Below, piece by piece: positions 56,303-64,000 of a stretch of DNA of 64,000 bases. A model generated the notes under the pieces. That model made no database searches, was not told the origin of the DNA, and saw only the letters and a list, made by a program, of their open reading frames with translations. How positions within the stretch are numbered: the first letter of the stretch is position 1; every line of letters begins with the position of its first letter. A program made the translations under genes and the position numbers. The stretch comes from Procambarus clarkii (Eukaryota > Arthropoda > Malacostraca > Decapoda > Cambaridae). The stretch spans positions 13,208,263 through 13,272,262 of the forward strand of contig NC_091208.1 in the NCBI RefSeq assembly GCF_040958095.1. The letters run 5' to 3'.

Positions 56303-56624
56303 TATCTTCATGCCTCTCTCTACATTTATGTCTTCCAATTACTCTGCGCTGCTTTGCAATTTCATCTCTGATTACAGTCCACGCTGTTTGGGAAAGTAGG
56401 TTTATCTTCTTTATTTTCCGGTTAATTAATATTTTCACTGTTCATTCTTTGTATTTATTCATCCACTATTATATATTTCGCCCAATAACTTGCAAGATAC
56501 TTTTTACTGAAATTTATCCCAATTGCAAAAAATTACATCTACATCTAAGCATGTTTTGCCCGATGTATACTATTTATTTTATTTTATTTATATATATGTG
56601 GAAGAGTTCTTACATTATTGTAAA
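56303..56624. other. AT-rich sequence, nothing recognised
   Basis: No supported feature in this interval. Confidence 0.3.
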
Positions 56625-56830
56625 GCCACTAGCACCAATAGCGTTTCGGGCAGGTCCCTAATCTGAATTTTTCCTGGAATACGACCCGCTAAATCGTTTA
56701 AGAACGATGTATCCATTCACTGCTGGGCGAACAGACTCTACAGTTAAGGATTTGTGTCTAGTCAATCTTCCTTGGCCAGGATACGAACCCAGGTCAAATC
56801 GCTCGCGAACTCCAGATCATTACAAAAGGA
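56625..56830 (-). mobile_element. GCCCGAAACG repeat scrap and tRNA-derived SINE
   Basis: At 56625-56680 lies a copy of the GCCACTAGCACCAATAGCGT / TTTCGGGCAGGTCC repeat. At 56695-56830 (minus) is a SINE related to 20640-20805: GGTTCGTATCCTGGCC B-box on the minus strand and a tail corresponding to CCTTAACTGTAGAGTCTG. Confidence 0.55.
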
Positions 56831-56984
56831 CTCAAGATCTCAACGATGTTATATCAATAAATTTTGTAAACAAAGGAAGCGGCAAAGAGGTTTTTGTTCG
56901 TCAATCTCCCTTTAAGACATCTAATTCCGTCTCACTGACATGAGAGAACAGGTATAATCATGTCATGCTGGGTTGTCATAAACT

Positions 56985-57190
56985 ACATATAAGAATTAAG
57001 AAACAGCAGAAGGCTATTGGCCTTCTGTGGCAGTTCTAATTCGTATTCACCCAAACTCATATGTGTCTAGACTACGCTTTAAACTATCAGATAATCCCCC
57101 ATCTATTAAATAACCCGGTAATCAGTTCCACATATTAACAACATTGTTTCTTAACCGGTATTTACCCAAAGATAAAATTTGGGTGTAGAA
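56985..57190 (-). mobile_element. CR1-like LINE 3' scrap
   Basis: Degraded 3' end: AGCAGAAGGCTATTGGCCTT, CCGGTAATCAGTTCCACATA and TTAACCGGTATTTACCC correspond to the consensus 3' UTR and end of the CR1-like LINE. Non-coding. Confidence 0.6.
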
Positions 57191-57295
57191 ACAGATTCAA
57201 TAATGTTCCTATTGAAAATGCTTTTACAGTTCGTTGTTGTAGAAGCCTTCTCCCAATCAACCCCCTCCCCATCCGGCCCTTTTGCGTCGTGAGGG

Positions 57296-60200
57296 GGCTT
57301 CGTGGTCGGCTGCCGGAGTGTGATGCTCCGTGGGACAGTCCTCTGTCCTTTAACGGCCTTGCACTCCTGCTGCTGTCTTCTCTAATTATGCCGGATCGCT
57401 TTTCCTTTTCATTATGTTTCGTTTTTCTCCCCCCCTCTTCTCCTATCTGCTTGTCGTTTCCTGCCGACCTTTTGCTTGTTTTGGATTATTTCTTTGGACT
57501 TCTTCTATTTTGACGCCCGGGTGCTTGGGGAGGCATACTCTTGCACCCGTAGAACTGTTGTACACGACGTCTCGAGCGAGGGGAACCTTTTATTGTCAAT
57601 CCCCCTTTCGTCGCTGAACCCGATCTCGACGGACTGACGGTTCTTAAGGTGGCGTCTGTGGGGCGTATACTCACGACGGTACCCCTAGGGGGCCCCGGCA
57701 TGATCGGCGATAGCTTCCTGTTGGGTGTCCTGCCTCTAATTGTGGCTCCATGGTGGGTATGGGGGCACATTCGTGGATGAATTTCTTTCTCTTCGTCTCT
57801 ATGTCGATGAATGTTTGCGTTGTACCCTCTCAGGCTCGTGGGGTGGGCGACCAAGCCCCTGAGTCAGCCTGTACTGGAAGACCAGGCTCTGTAGCTCCCG
57901 CTGCGTTGGGCCCCGACCTTGCTCCTCCTTTGACCGTCCTGACTTCTTCCCCCAGCTCCCCTCCCTCCTCTGTGGTTGGGTCGTGCCTCCAGCCCCCAGT
58001 GGTTACCACTTCGTCCCCTGATGCGGCTAAGTCTCTCGTTGTGACTACTGCGCCTTTTGACCCCTCTCTCTCTGGGGTTTCTCAACGCTGTTCGCGCCCC
58101 AGCCACACTCGCTCGATTCCTTCCCGTGCTGACGCGTATCAGGCCTTGTTTGGTCCTGCTTCATGGGCCAAATACTTTGATCTCCTCCCTCTTGATTCTG
58201 CGCCTCCTGGCGATTTCTCCCTCCATCGGCATCTTGTAGATTCCGTGGATGCGTCTGTTACTTTCAACCCCACTCGTCTTGGTACACGTGTCGTTGCTGC
58301 TCCTTCTCATGATGCAGCGTCCCGCTTTGCTGCCTTATCTTGCCTTGGCGAGATCCCTGTTCGGGTCTCCAAGAACGTTCGGATGAATGCCAGTGTTGGC
58401 ACTATTCTCCTCCCACCCCATGTTGCAACTGGTGTTCGGAATCTGCAGGATTGCCACGATGATATTCGGCATATCCTTGATGCCCAAGGCCATTCTGTCC
58501 TCCAAGTTGACTCGTTTACTCGTCCCCCTCGTGGTCGTCGCCGTCAACCCCTTCGCGTTGTGAAGATCACCATTGATGGTCGGACCCTTCCATCCTCTGT
58601 CATTCTTGCTGGTGCTAGGTGCTCTGTCCAGGAGTATATTCCTTCTCCTCGACTTTGTAACAAGTGCTGGAGGTTTGGGCATGGTGCCCTCCGCTGCTCT
58701 GGGACTGTCTCTCTCTGTCCTTTGTGTGGGGGTGAAGGTCACTCTAAGTCGGAGTGCTGTTCTCCCCAAGCTCGCTGCCTCAACTGCGGTGAGGCCCATC
58801 CTACCTTCTCCCATGCCTGTGTCCATTACAAGCTCGAGGCAGCCGTCCTCAACCTGAAACACCGGGAGCGTTTATCTTTTCCTGAGGCGAGGCGCCAGGT
58901 TCGCCTGCTCCCGCCTTATACTAACGTCTCTTATGCTCACGTGTTGCGCTCTTCCTCTCCTCGTCCTTCCCTCCTTCCACAGACTCACAACCGTTTCCGG
59001 GCCTTGGACCCTGATACGCCCACTGCCCCCTCCTCTGTTCCTTTGCGTTCTGTCCCGAGGGGTCACCCTCCTGGTCCTCTGGCTGGGGTTCCCCTTCTTT
59101 TTACCCGGTCTGTCATGTCTCCTGTGTCTTCTTCCTCGTCTCCCTCCGATCCTCCTTCTCATCCTCTTCCTCCATCTATCGGCTCTCCCTGCCGCCTGTC
59201 GGTGCAGGCGGATGTCCATCGCTCTCCTAACGGCTGTCGTGTGTGCTCTCGTTCCGCTTCTCCTGTTGAGACACTGGAATCCGTTGCCCGGTACGTAGTT
59301 GCTGGGACACCGGTCTCTTTAAGTCAGAAGCGTAAGCCTGGCTCCTCTCCTTCCTCCTCCCTGGCGGGTAAGAAGGCTTCGCTTTCTTCCTCAGCTCCTA
59401 CTTCTGGCTCTGTTGCTCCTTCCCCTCCCATTTCAGTGATTGCGCCCCCTGTTCCAGCTATGGAGGTTTCTTTGGCCCCTGCTTCCCTTTCGGTTACTGC
59501 TCTTGCTGAAGTGCGCTCCCCTCTTTCTACTTCCCCTCTTCCTGCTGCTGTCCTTGACTGCTCCTCTCCGTTGTCTTCTCCTCTTCCTCCGGACCCCGCC
59601 CGCCCACCTCTGATATGTTCTCCCGTTGCCTTCCCTCCGTCTTTGCTCAGTTTACCCATGCCCCCTAACCCTGACTTTGATGACCCTGATCCCGACCCTG
59701 ATATTCTTTAACGTGCTCTGTTGCTCTTTCGCCTTTGTTTCTTCCTTGTTCTATGTTTTTGTCCTTTATCTTCTCGTCGTTGTCCATTCTTCAATGGAAC
59801 GTTCGAGGTTATTACACCAATTTCCTCGAACTCCAACTTCTGATTTCGCGGTTTTCGCCCCTTTGTGTCTGTCTCCAGGAGCCGATGCTTGGAGCTCGTC
59901 CTGGTCGTTTTCGTGACTATTCCTTTCTCCCCCCCTCCCCAGCCGTTGCTGGGGCTTCTAATTCGTCTGCTCTCTTGATTCGTGCTGATGTTCCCTTTGT
60001 TCCTTTACTTTTTCCTTCGCCTCTCCATTGTTCTGCTGCTCGTATCTTTGTGGGGAAATGGTACACAGTTTGTTCCATTTATCTCCCCCAGAGTGTCCCG
60101 CTTTCTCTTCCTGATTTGAAACACCTCCTAGACTCCTTGCCGGAGCCTGTGCTCCTGCTGGGTGACTTCAATTGTCGTCATTCTCTTTGGGGTAACGTTC

Positions 60201-61446
60201 TGACGAATACCGGGGTCGCCTTCTTGAGCCGTTTCTCCTCTCTTCTTCCCTGTCTCTTCTCAATTCTGGTGAGCCCACTCATTTGGACTCTCGGATTCGA
60301 ACCCTTTCTTGTCTTAATCTTTCTCTTTGCTCTTCTTCTCTTTACTTAGATTTCACGTGGCAGGTTCTTGATGACCTCCATGGAAGTGATCATTTCCCCA
60401 TCCTTGTTTCCTTTTTCTCTTTTTGCCCTTCCCTCTCTTTCCCTAGGTGGCAGTTTGCTAAGGCGGACTGGACCCTATTTACCCTCAGTGCTGCTCTCTC
60501 TGACCTCTCCCTTCTGCCTCTCTCTCGCGCTCTCCTCCTTTTTCATGACACTGTCTTCAACGCTGCCCTCTGCTCTATTCCTCGCTCTTCCTCTCGGGGT
60601 CCACGGAAGTGCGTTCCCTGGTGGAATGCGGACTGTGCGCGGGCTGTCCGCTGTAAGCGTGCAGCCTGGAAGAGGCACCGCCGTAGGCAGACGACCGATT
60701 CTTTTATTTTCTTTCGGAAAGCGAGTGCGGTGGCCCGTAGGGCCATCCGTATGGCTAAACGTGAATGTTGGGCATCTTATGTCTCAACAATTACGTCCGA
60801 AATTCCTTTGGCCCAGATCTGGAAGCGTATCCGCAAGATAGCGGGTAAGTTCATTCCCGATGTTTCACCAGTCCTTCACCTCCATGATACTCTTGTGGCG
60901 GACCCGTTGCGGGTCGCTTGCGTACTGGGTTCCCACTTTTCTTCTGTTAGTTCTGGTCTTCATCTTCCCCAATCTTTCCTTCTTCGTAAACCTGTCCTTG
61001 ACTCTCGTCCTTTAGATTTCTGCAATCGTCTTCAGCTTCCCTATAATGATCCCTTCTCTCTCTCTGAACTTCGTTCTATACTGGCCCTCTACGGTTCTAC
61101 GGCGGCGGGCTCCGATGGTATTCATTATGAGATGCTTCGCCATCTCCTTCCGTGCACGTCTCAGTATTTATTGAGTCTGTATTATATGATCTGGGAGTCG
61201 TCGTCAATCCCTGAGGACTGGCTCGATGCCGTTGTCCTCCCTGTTCGCAAACCGGGGACTCTGGGTACTTCCCCTAAGAACTTTCGCCCTATTGCCCTCA
61301 CAAGTTGTGTCTGCAAACTCTTTGAACGTATGGTTAACGTTCGTCTGATGTGGTTCCTGGAACACCATCACCTCCACTCCCCTTCTCAATTTGGTTTCCG
61401 CAAGTGCCGCAGCACAACAGATGTCCTGGTGAACTTGGAGGTCTCC
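57296..61446 (+). mobile_element. I-type LINE copy 2, 3' side missing
   Basis: Starts at the same 5' point as copy 1 (GGCTGCCGGAGTGTGATGCT) and runs through ORF1 and the endonuclease into the RT, where homology stops at about 61446 after TGGTGAACTTGGAGGTC. The rest of the RT, RNase H and the 3' tail are absent, opposite to the normal 5' truncation of LINEs. A deletion, rearrangement or assembly join at this point is likely. The 5' UTR and ORF1 are well preserved. Confidence 0.85.
57750..59711 (+). CDS. I-type LINE ORF1, intact (653 aa)
   Basis: Starts MVGMGAHSWMNFFLF at 57750 (ATG; the only ATG conserved at the ORF1 start of both copies). The N-terminus is Pro/Ser-rich; FGPASWAKYFDLLPLDSAPP lies near residue 130-150 and a conserved domain, TRLGTRVVAAPSHDAASRFA onward, near 175-300. 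Three zinc-knuckle motifs, CNKCWRFGHGALRC, CPLCGGEGHSKSEC and CLNCGEAH.., lie at ~303-355. A long Ser/Pro-rich tail ends DPDPDPDIL. No stop or frameshift. A gag-like RNA-binding ORF1 product of an I-type LINE. ORF2 follows some 20 bases after the stop and is frameshifted, so the element could not move by its own ORF2. Confidence 0.85.
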   Translation: MVGMGAHSWMNFFLFVSMSMNVCVVPSQARGVGDQAPESACTGRPGSVAPAALGPDLAPPLTVLTSSPSSPPSSVVGSCLQPPVVTTSSPDAAKSLVVTTAPFDPSLSGVSQRCSRPSHTRSIPSRADAYQALFGPASWAKYFDLLPLDSAPPGDFSLHRHLVDSVDASVTFNPTRLGTRVVAAPSHDAASRFAALSCLGEIPVRVSKNVRMNASVGTILLPPHVATGVRNLQDCHDDIRHILDAQGHSVLQVDSFTRPPRGRRRQPLRVVKITIDGRTLPSSVILAGARCSVQEYIPSPRLCNKCWRFGHGALRCSGTVSLCPLCGGEGHSKSECCSPQARCLNCGEAHPTFSHACVHYKLEAAVLNLKHRERLSFPEARRQVRLLPPYTNVSYAHVLRSSSPRPSLLPQTHNRFRALDPDTPTAPSSVPLRSVPRGHPPGPLAGVPLLFTRSVMSPVSSSSSPSDPPSHPLPPSIGSPCRLSVQADVHRSPNGCRVCSRSASPVETLESVARYVVAGTPVSLSQKRKPGSSPSSSLAGKKASLSSSAPTSGSVAPSPPISVIAPPVPAMEVSLAPASLSVTALAEVRSPLSTSPLPAAVLDCSSPLSSPLPPDPARPPLICSPVAFPPSLLSLPMPPNPDFDDPDPDPDIL

Positions 61447-61458
61447 TCTTCCTGTTGA
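59735..61458 (+). pseudogene. I-type LINE ORF2, endonuclease and partial RT
   Basis: 59735-60349 encodes most of the endonuclease (SILQWNVRGYYTNFLELQLL, LLGDFNCRHSLWG). A frameshift near 60210 moves reading to the frame of 60283-61458: GSDHFPILVSFFSF (end of endonuclease), a Lys/Arg-rich linker (RCKRAAWKRHRRRQTTDSF), AAGSDGIHYEML, NFRPIALTSCVCKLFERMVN and SQFGFRKCRSTTDVLVNLEV. Sequence then leaves the LINE (SSSC, stop), before both catalytic Asp motifs of the RT. Not functional. Confidence 0.85.
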
Positions 61459-61966
61459 CTCATAGACTTAAAATTGGGACTATAGAGTTTATCAGCTGAA
61501 ATCCTTTACCAAATCCCATAGTAAAAAGCTGAAATAATGGTAAGAAAAATATAGGGAACCAAGTGGAAATTCTGTGATAAAAATAGAAATTTTAATTGTG
61601 GAAATTTTACTACATTTTTTACACAGATTTTTTTCTCAACCTGGGCGCCCCCCCCCCAAAAAAAAAAAAAAAAAATTCACGTCCCAGATAAAAAAAATAC
61701 TACTACCTAACTACTTACTTATTTTTATTGATGAACACTTTATATATCATATGTAAATTAATACAAACTCCAGTCTAAAAGATGTCATCCCTACCACAGG
61801 TGTTACTAGAAAACATATTTTAATTAATTGTCCCTAGTCCACTTCTTGACAGTAATGAAGACGGTAATTTGTCTCTATAGACTTCTAAAGATGATCAAGA
61901 CGAAAATGTGTAACTGAGTTGGTTGTTTTCCCAATGCCTTCCACTATATAATAAAGTTAATGGTAA
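61459..61966. other. AT-rich sequence; possible 3' UTR of the minus-strand gene
   Basis: No reading frame of note. Contains a C9/A17-type homopolymer pair at about 61650-61675. A TTTATT at about 61717 (AATAAA on the minus strand) could serve as poly(A) signal for the gene at 61967-62528. Confidence 0.3.
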
Positions 61967-62528
61967 CTAACCACCTAATTCTTCTTCTTCATCATCTTCG
62001 AAATTGTCGGTCAAATTTTTTTCAAAAAGAAACCTGCTCCATATTGTTGGAAATTGGGGCCTAATATCTTCCACAGCAATATGATTTTTTTCAACTTTTT
62101 CATTTAGCCACTGTAGAAAACTTGTCCCCATTTCCTGAAAGTAATTATAATTATTTATTAGTGTTATAAATCCCTTATTTTTCAACCTAATTTTTCAAAT
62201 AATTAATTTCTTAAGAGGGTCTTTTTATGAAAACAAAGTAGGTAGGTGCTTTACCCATCATACTCACCTTACATCTTTGTAAAATATAAATCGAGAACTT
62301 GAGCCATTTCTGAATTTCATTTAGTCGTAATTGAGTTAAGTGAATATTATTCTCTAAACTCCAATTTTGCTTGTTTTTTTTCTTGGATAAAAAACAATAA
62401 ACTGCTTTTTCCCTCAAGGCTCTAAGTATTACATACCATCTTGTTTTTACTTTTATCATTCCAATTGTTTCTTCATTCTCATTTAGAAAATAAAAAACTT
62501 CACCTTCTTTGTAAAGATCACTTCGCAC
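61967..62528 (-). CDS. Last two exons of a T4 RNA ligase 1-like protein (C-terminal part)
   Basis: Two phase-0 exons on the minus strand. The exon 62528-62268 (87 codons) follows a TTTTTACAG acceptor and ends AAG with a GTGAGT donor. The exon 62134-61967 (56 codons with stop TAG) follows CTTTCAG. The upstream exon begins VRSDLYKEGEVFYFLNENEE, then IGMIKVKTRWYVILRALREK. EGEV and IKVKT fit nucleotidyltransferase motifs IV (EGxV) and V (KxK), and KxKTxWYxxLR resembles T4 Rnl1-type RNA ligases. The last exon ends in an acidic tail (NFEDDEEEELGG). Both exons are open, divisible by three and have good splice sites, which suggests a functional host gene whose upstream exons with the catalytic lysine lie beyond the right edge. 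Ligase identity is motif-based; function unproven. Confidence 0.5.
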
Positions 62529-62639
62529 CTGTAAAAATAATTTAATAATATAGTTTCATAAAAGAAATTGTATTGAAAAATGTGACAATATAAATTGGCA
62601 CTTCCTTGTACAATAGACTTTTTGTTTGCCTACCTTATT

Positions 62640-63990
62640 CTGGTGTTTCACTACATCTTTAGCTTCAATTATTGAATAGGTCATCCATCCTACCCATCAA
62701 CATTGGTGTTCCTCTGGGCAGCATACTTGGCCCTCTCCTCTTTCTCATCTACATTAATGACCTTCCAAATGCCTCCCAACACCTCAAACCAATTCTATTT
62801 GCTGACGACACAACCTTCATTTACTCCAGTCCTGACCCCCTTGCTCTAAATGCCACAGTAAATACTGAGCTAGAGAAAGTCCATCTTTGGCTAACTGCCA
62901 ACAAACTCACCCTTAACATTGACAAAACGTTTTATATTCTGTTTGGCAATAAATCCTCTAATCAGATAAATCTCAAAATAAACAATACCCTAATTTGTAA
63001 CAAATTAGATGGCAAATTCCTTGGCGTTCTCATCGACCACAAGCTGAATTTCCAGGGTCACATTCTAAATATATCAAAAAAAGTTTCAAAAACTGTTGGC
63101 ATTCTTTCTAAGATCAGATATTATGTACCCCGCCCTGCCCTGGTTACTCTCTATTACTCCCTCATCTATCCATACCTCAACTATGGTATTTGTGCTTGGG
63201 GTTCTACTACCCAAAATCATTTACGTCCTCTTATTACCCAACACAAAGCTGCTATTAGGACAATATCCAACTCTGGCCCCAGACATCACTCGGTACCCTT
63301 ACTCAAATCTCTGAATATGTTAGATATTAAGTCACTGCACATTCTCTCTTGTGTATTATACATATATAAAACGCTGAACTGTAATGCCAATCCTGATCTC
63401 AAAAGCTTCATAGAAGGTTGTAACAGAACCCATGAGCACCACACCAGAAATAAATACAGTTTTGATATTCCTAGAGTACGACTTAATCAAACTAGAAATG
63501 CTCTACAAATCAAGGGACCCAGAATGTGGAATGACCTTCCCAACCATGTTAAAGACTGTACCTCTCTCAACCAGTTTAAGATAAAAACTAAACACTACCT
63601 AATAAATTCCCTGTAACCCACCTCACTCCTTTATTGTCAACCCATGTCTGTTATTTTATTATTATTATTTTATTATTATTATTTTTTTTTAATCAACACT
63701 GTTTGTCAACCTATTGTATTTGTGCTGCTTTTTCAGTCATGTTCCCCCTTTTTTTATCTTTATTTGTATTTGTTTTCAACACTTTTTATTCTTTATGCTC
63801 AATTAGTATTAAGTTCTAGATATTAATGTTTTTCTTGCCCGAAACGCATTGCGTAATAGTGGCTTTAGGCATTGTATGTACTAGCTCTATCTATATATCA
63901 ATCCATTAATGTAACATCACTTGTATGTATGTACCTTACCTGAATAAACATATTTATTTATTATATTTATTTATTATTTATTTAGGTAGG
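62640..63990 (+). mobile_element. 5'-truncated LINE with TTTA-type tail
   Basis: A 1.3-kb LINE 3' portion: RT C-terminal half, a T-rich 3' UTR with an (ATT)n tract at about 63655-63690, the GCCCGAAACG family phrase at 63838-63870, and a tail of TATTTATT repeats after CCTGAATAAACA. It probably lies inside an intron of the minus-strand gene at 61967-62528. Confidence 0.75.
62672..63616 (+). pseudogene. LINE reverse transcriptase C-terminal half
   Basis: Open frame beginning inside the palm: INIGVPLGSILGPLLFLIYI, where the usual GVPQGS has Gln replaced by Leu, then ILFADDTTFIYSS with an intact FADDT box (about 62800). The thumb follows (FLGVLIDHKLNFQGHI, LYYSLIYPYLNYGICAWGST), then a C-terminus with GPRMWNDLPNHVKDCTSLNQ and the stop at 63614-63616. 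No start Met; the N-terminal two thirds (endonuclease, RT fingers) are missing. The type without RNase H belongs to the CR1/L2/Jockey side of LINEs. Differs clearly from the other two LINE families of this window. Confidence 0.8.
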
Positions 63991-64000
63991 AGATGTAAAG

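Overview
This window is eukaryotic genomic DNA dominated by transposable elements. It most resembles an arthropod, and within arthropods a decapod crustacean such as a crayfish; that placement is inferred from the repeat repertoire, not proven. Evidence includes intron/exon structures with GT-AG borders, many non-LTR retrotransposons with target-site duplications (TSDs), a Penelope-like element, tRNA-derived SINEs, long AT microsatellites and a TTAGG-type telomere-like repeat. There is no sign of prokaryotic organisation (no operons, RBSs or CRISPR).

Layout. 0-2 kb: a 5'-open, frameshifted Mutator-like transposase gene. 2-6 kb: a hairpin-forming repeat with AT microsatellites and a telomere-like hairpin, then a Penelope-like element whose 3' half is duplicated as ~1.06-kb inverted arms. 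6-17 kb: LINE debris. CR1-like LINE fragments make a three-unit tandem array (starts near 9596, 11856 and 15394), the middle unit split by a younger CR1 copy. Each unit carries a decayed ~78-codon reading frame. 17-27 kb: two copies of a decayed multi-exon gene that I read as a 2H-phosphoesterase (AKAP7-like) relative, with SINE, LINE and LTR-like insertions. 27-45 kb: CR1-like LINEs carrying two insertions of a gag-only, CCHC-containing retroelement (28.2-30.7 and 36.8-39.5 kb). The second lies exactly between two almost identical 3.93-kb direct repeats. 45-48 kb: a third and a partial fourth copy of the 2H-like pseudogene. 48.5-61.4 kb: two direct copies of an I-type LINE with an RNase H domain; the first is full length with a 13-bp TSD, the second is cut off at its 3' side but keeps an intact ORF1. 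61.9-62.5 kb (minus strand): two phase-0 exons that look like the C-terminus of a T4 RNA ligase 1-like nucleotidyltransferase, the only segment that looks like a living host gene. 62.6-64 kb: a 5'-truncated LINE with a TTTA-type tail.

How the parts relate. Almost everything is layered retrotransposition: CR1-like elements are oldest and host later insertions, and the gag-only elements insert into CR1 copies. The host-derived reading frames (2H-like family, short SERTA/IER-like frame) were amplified at DNA level together with repeats already in their introns or flanks, and have since decayed by independent lesions. All family assignments come from reading motifs by eye; no database search was run.
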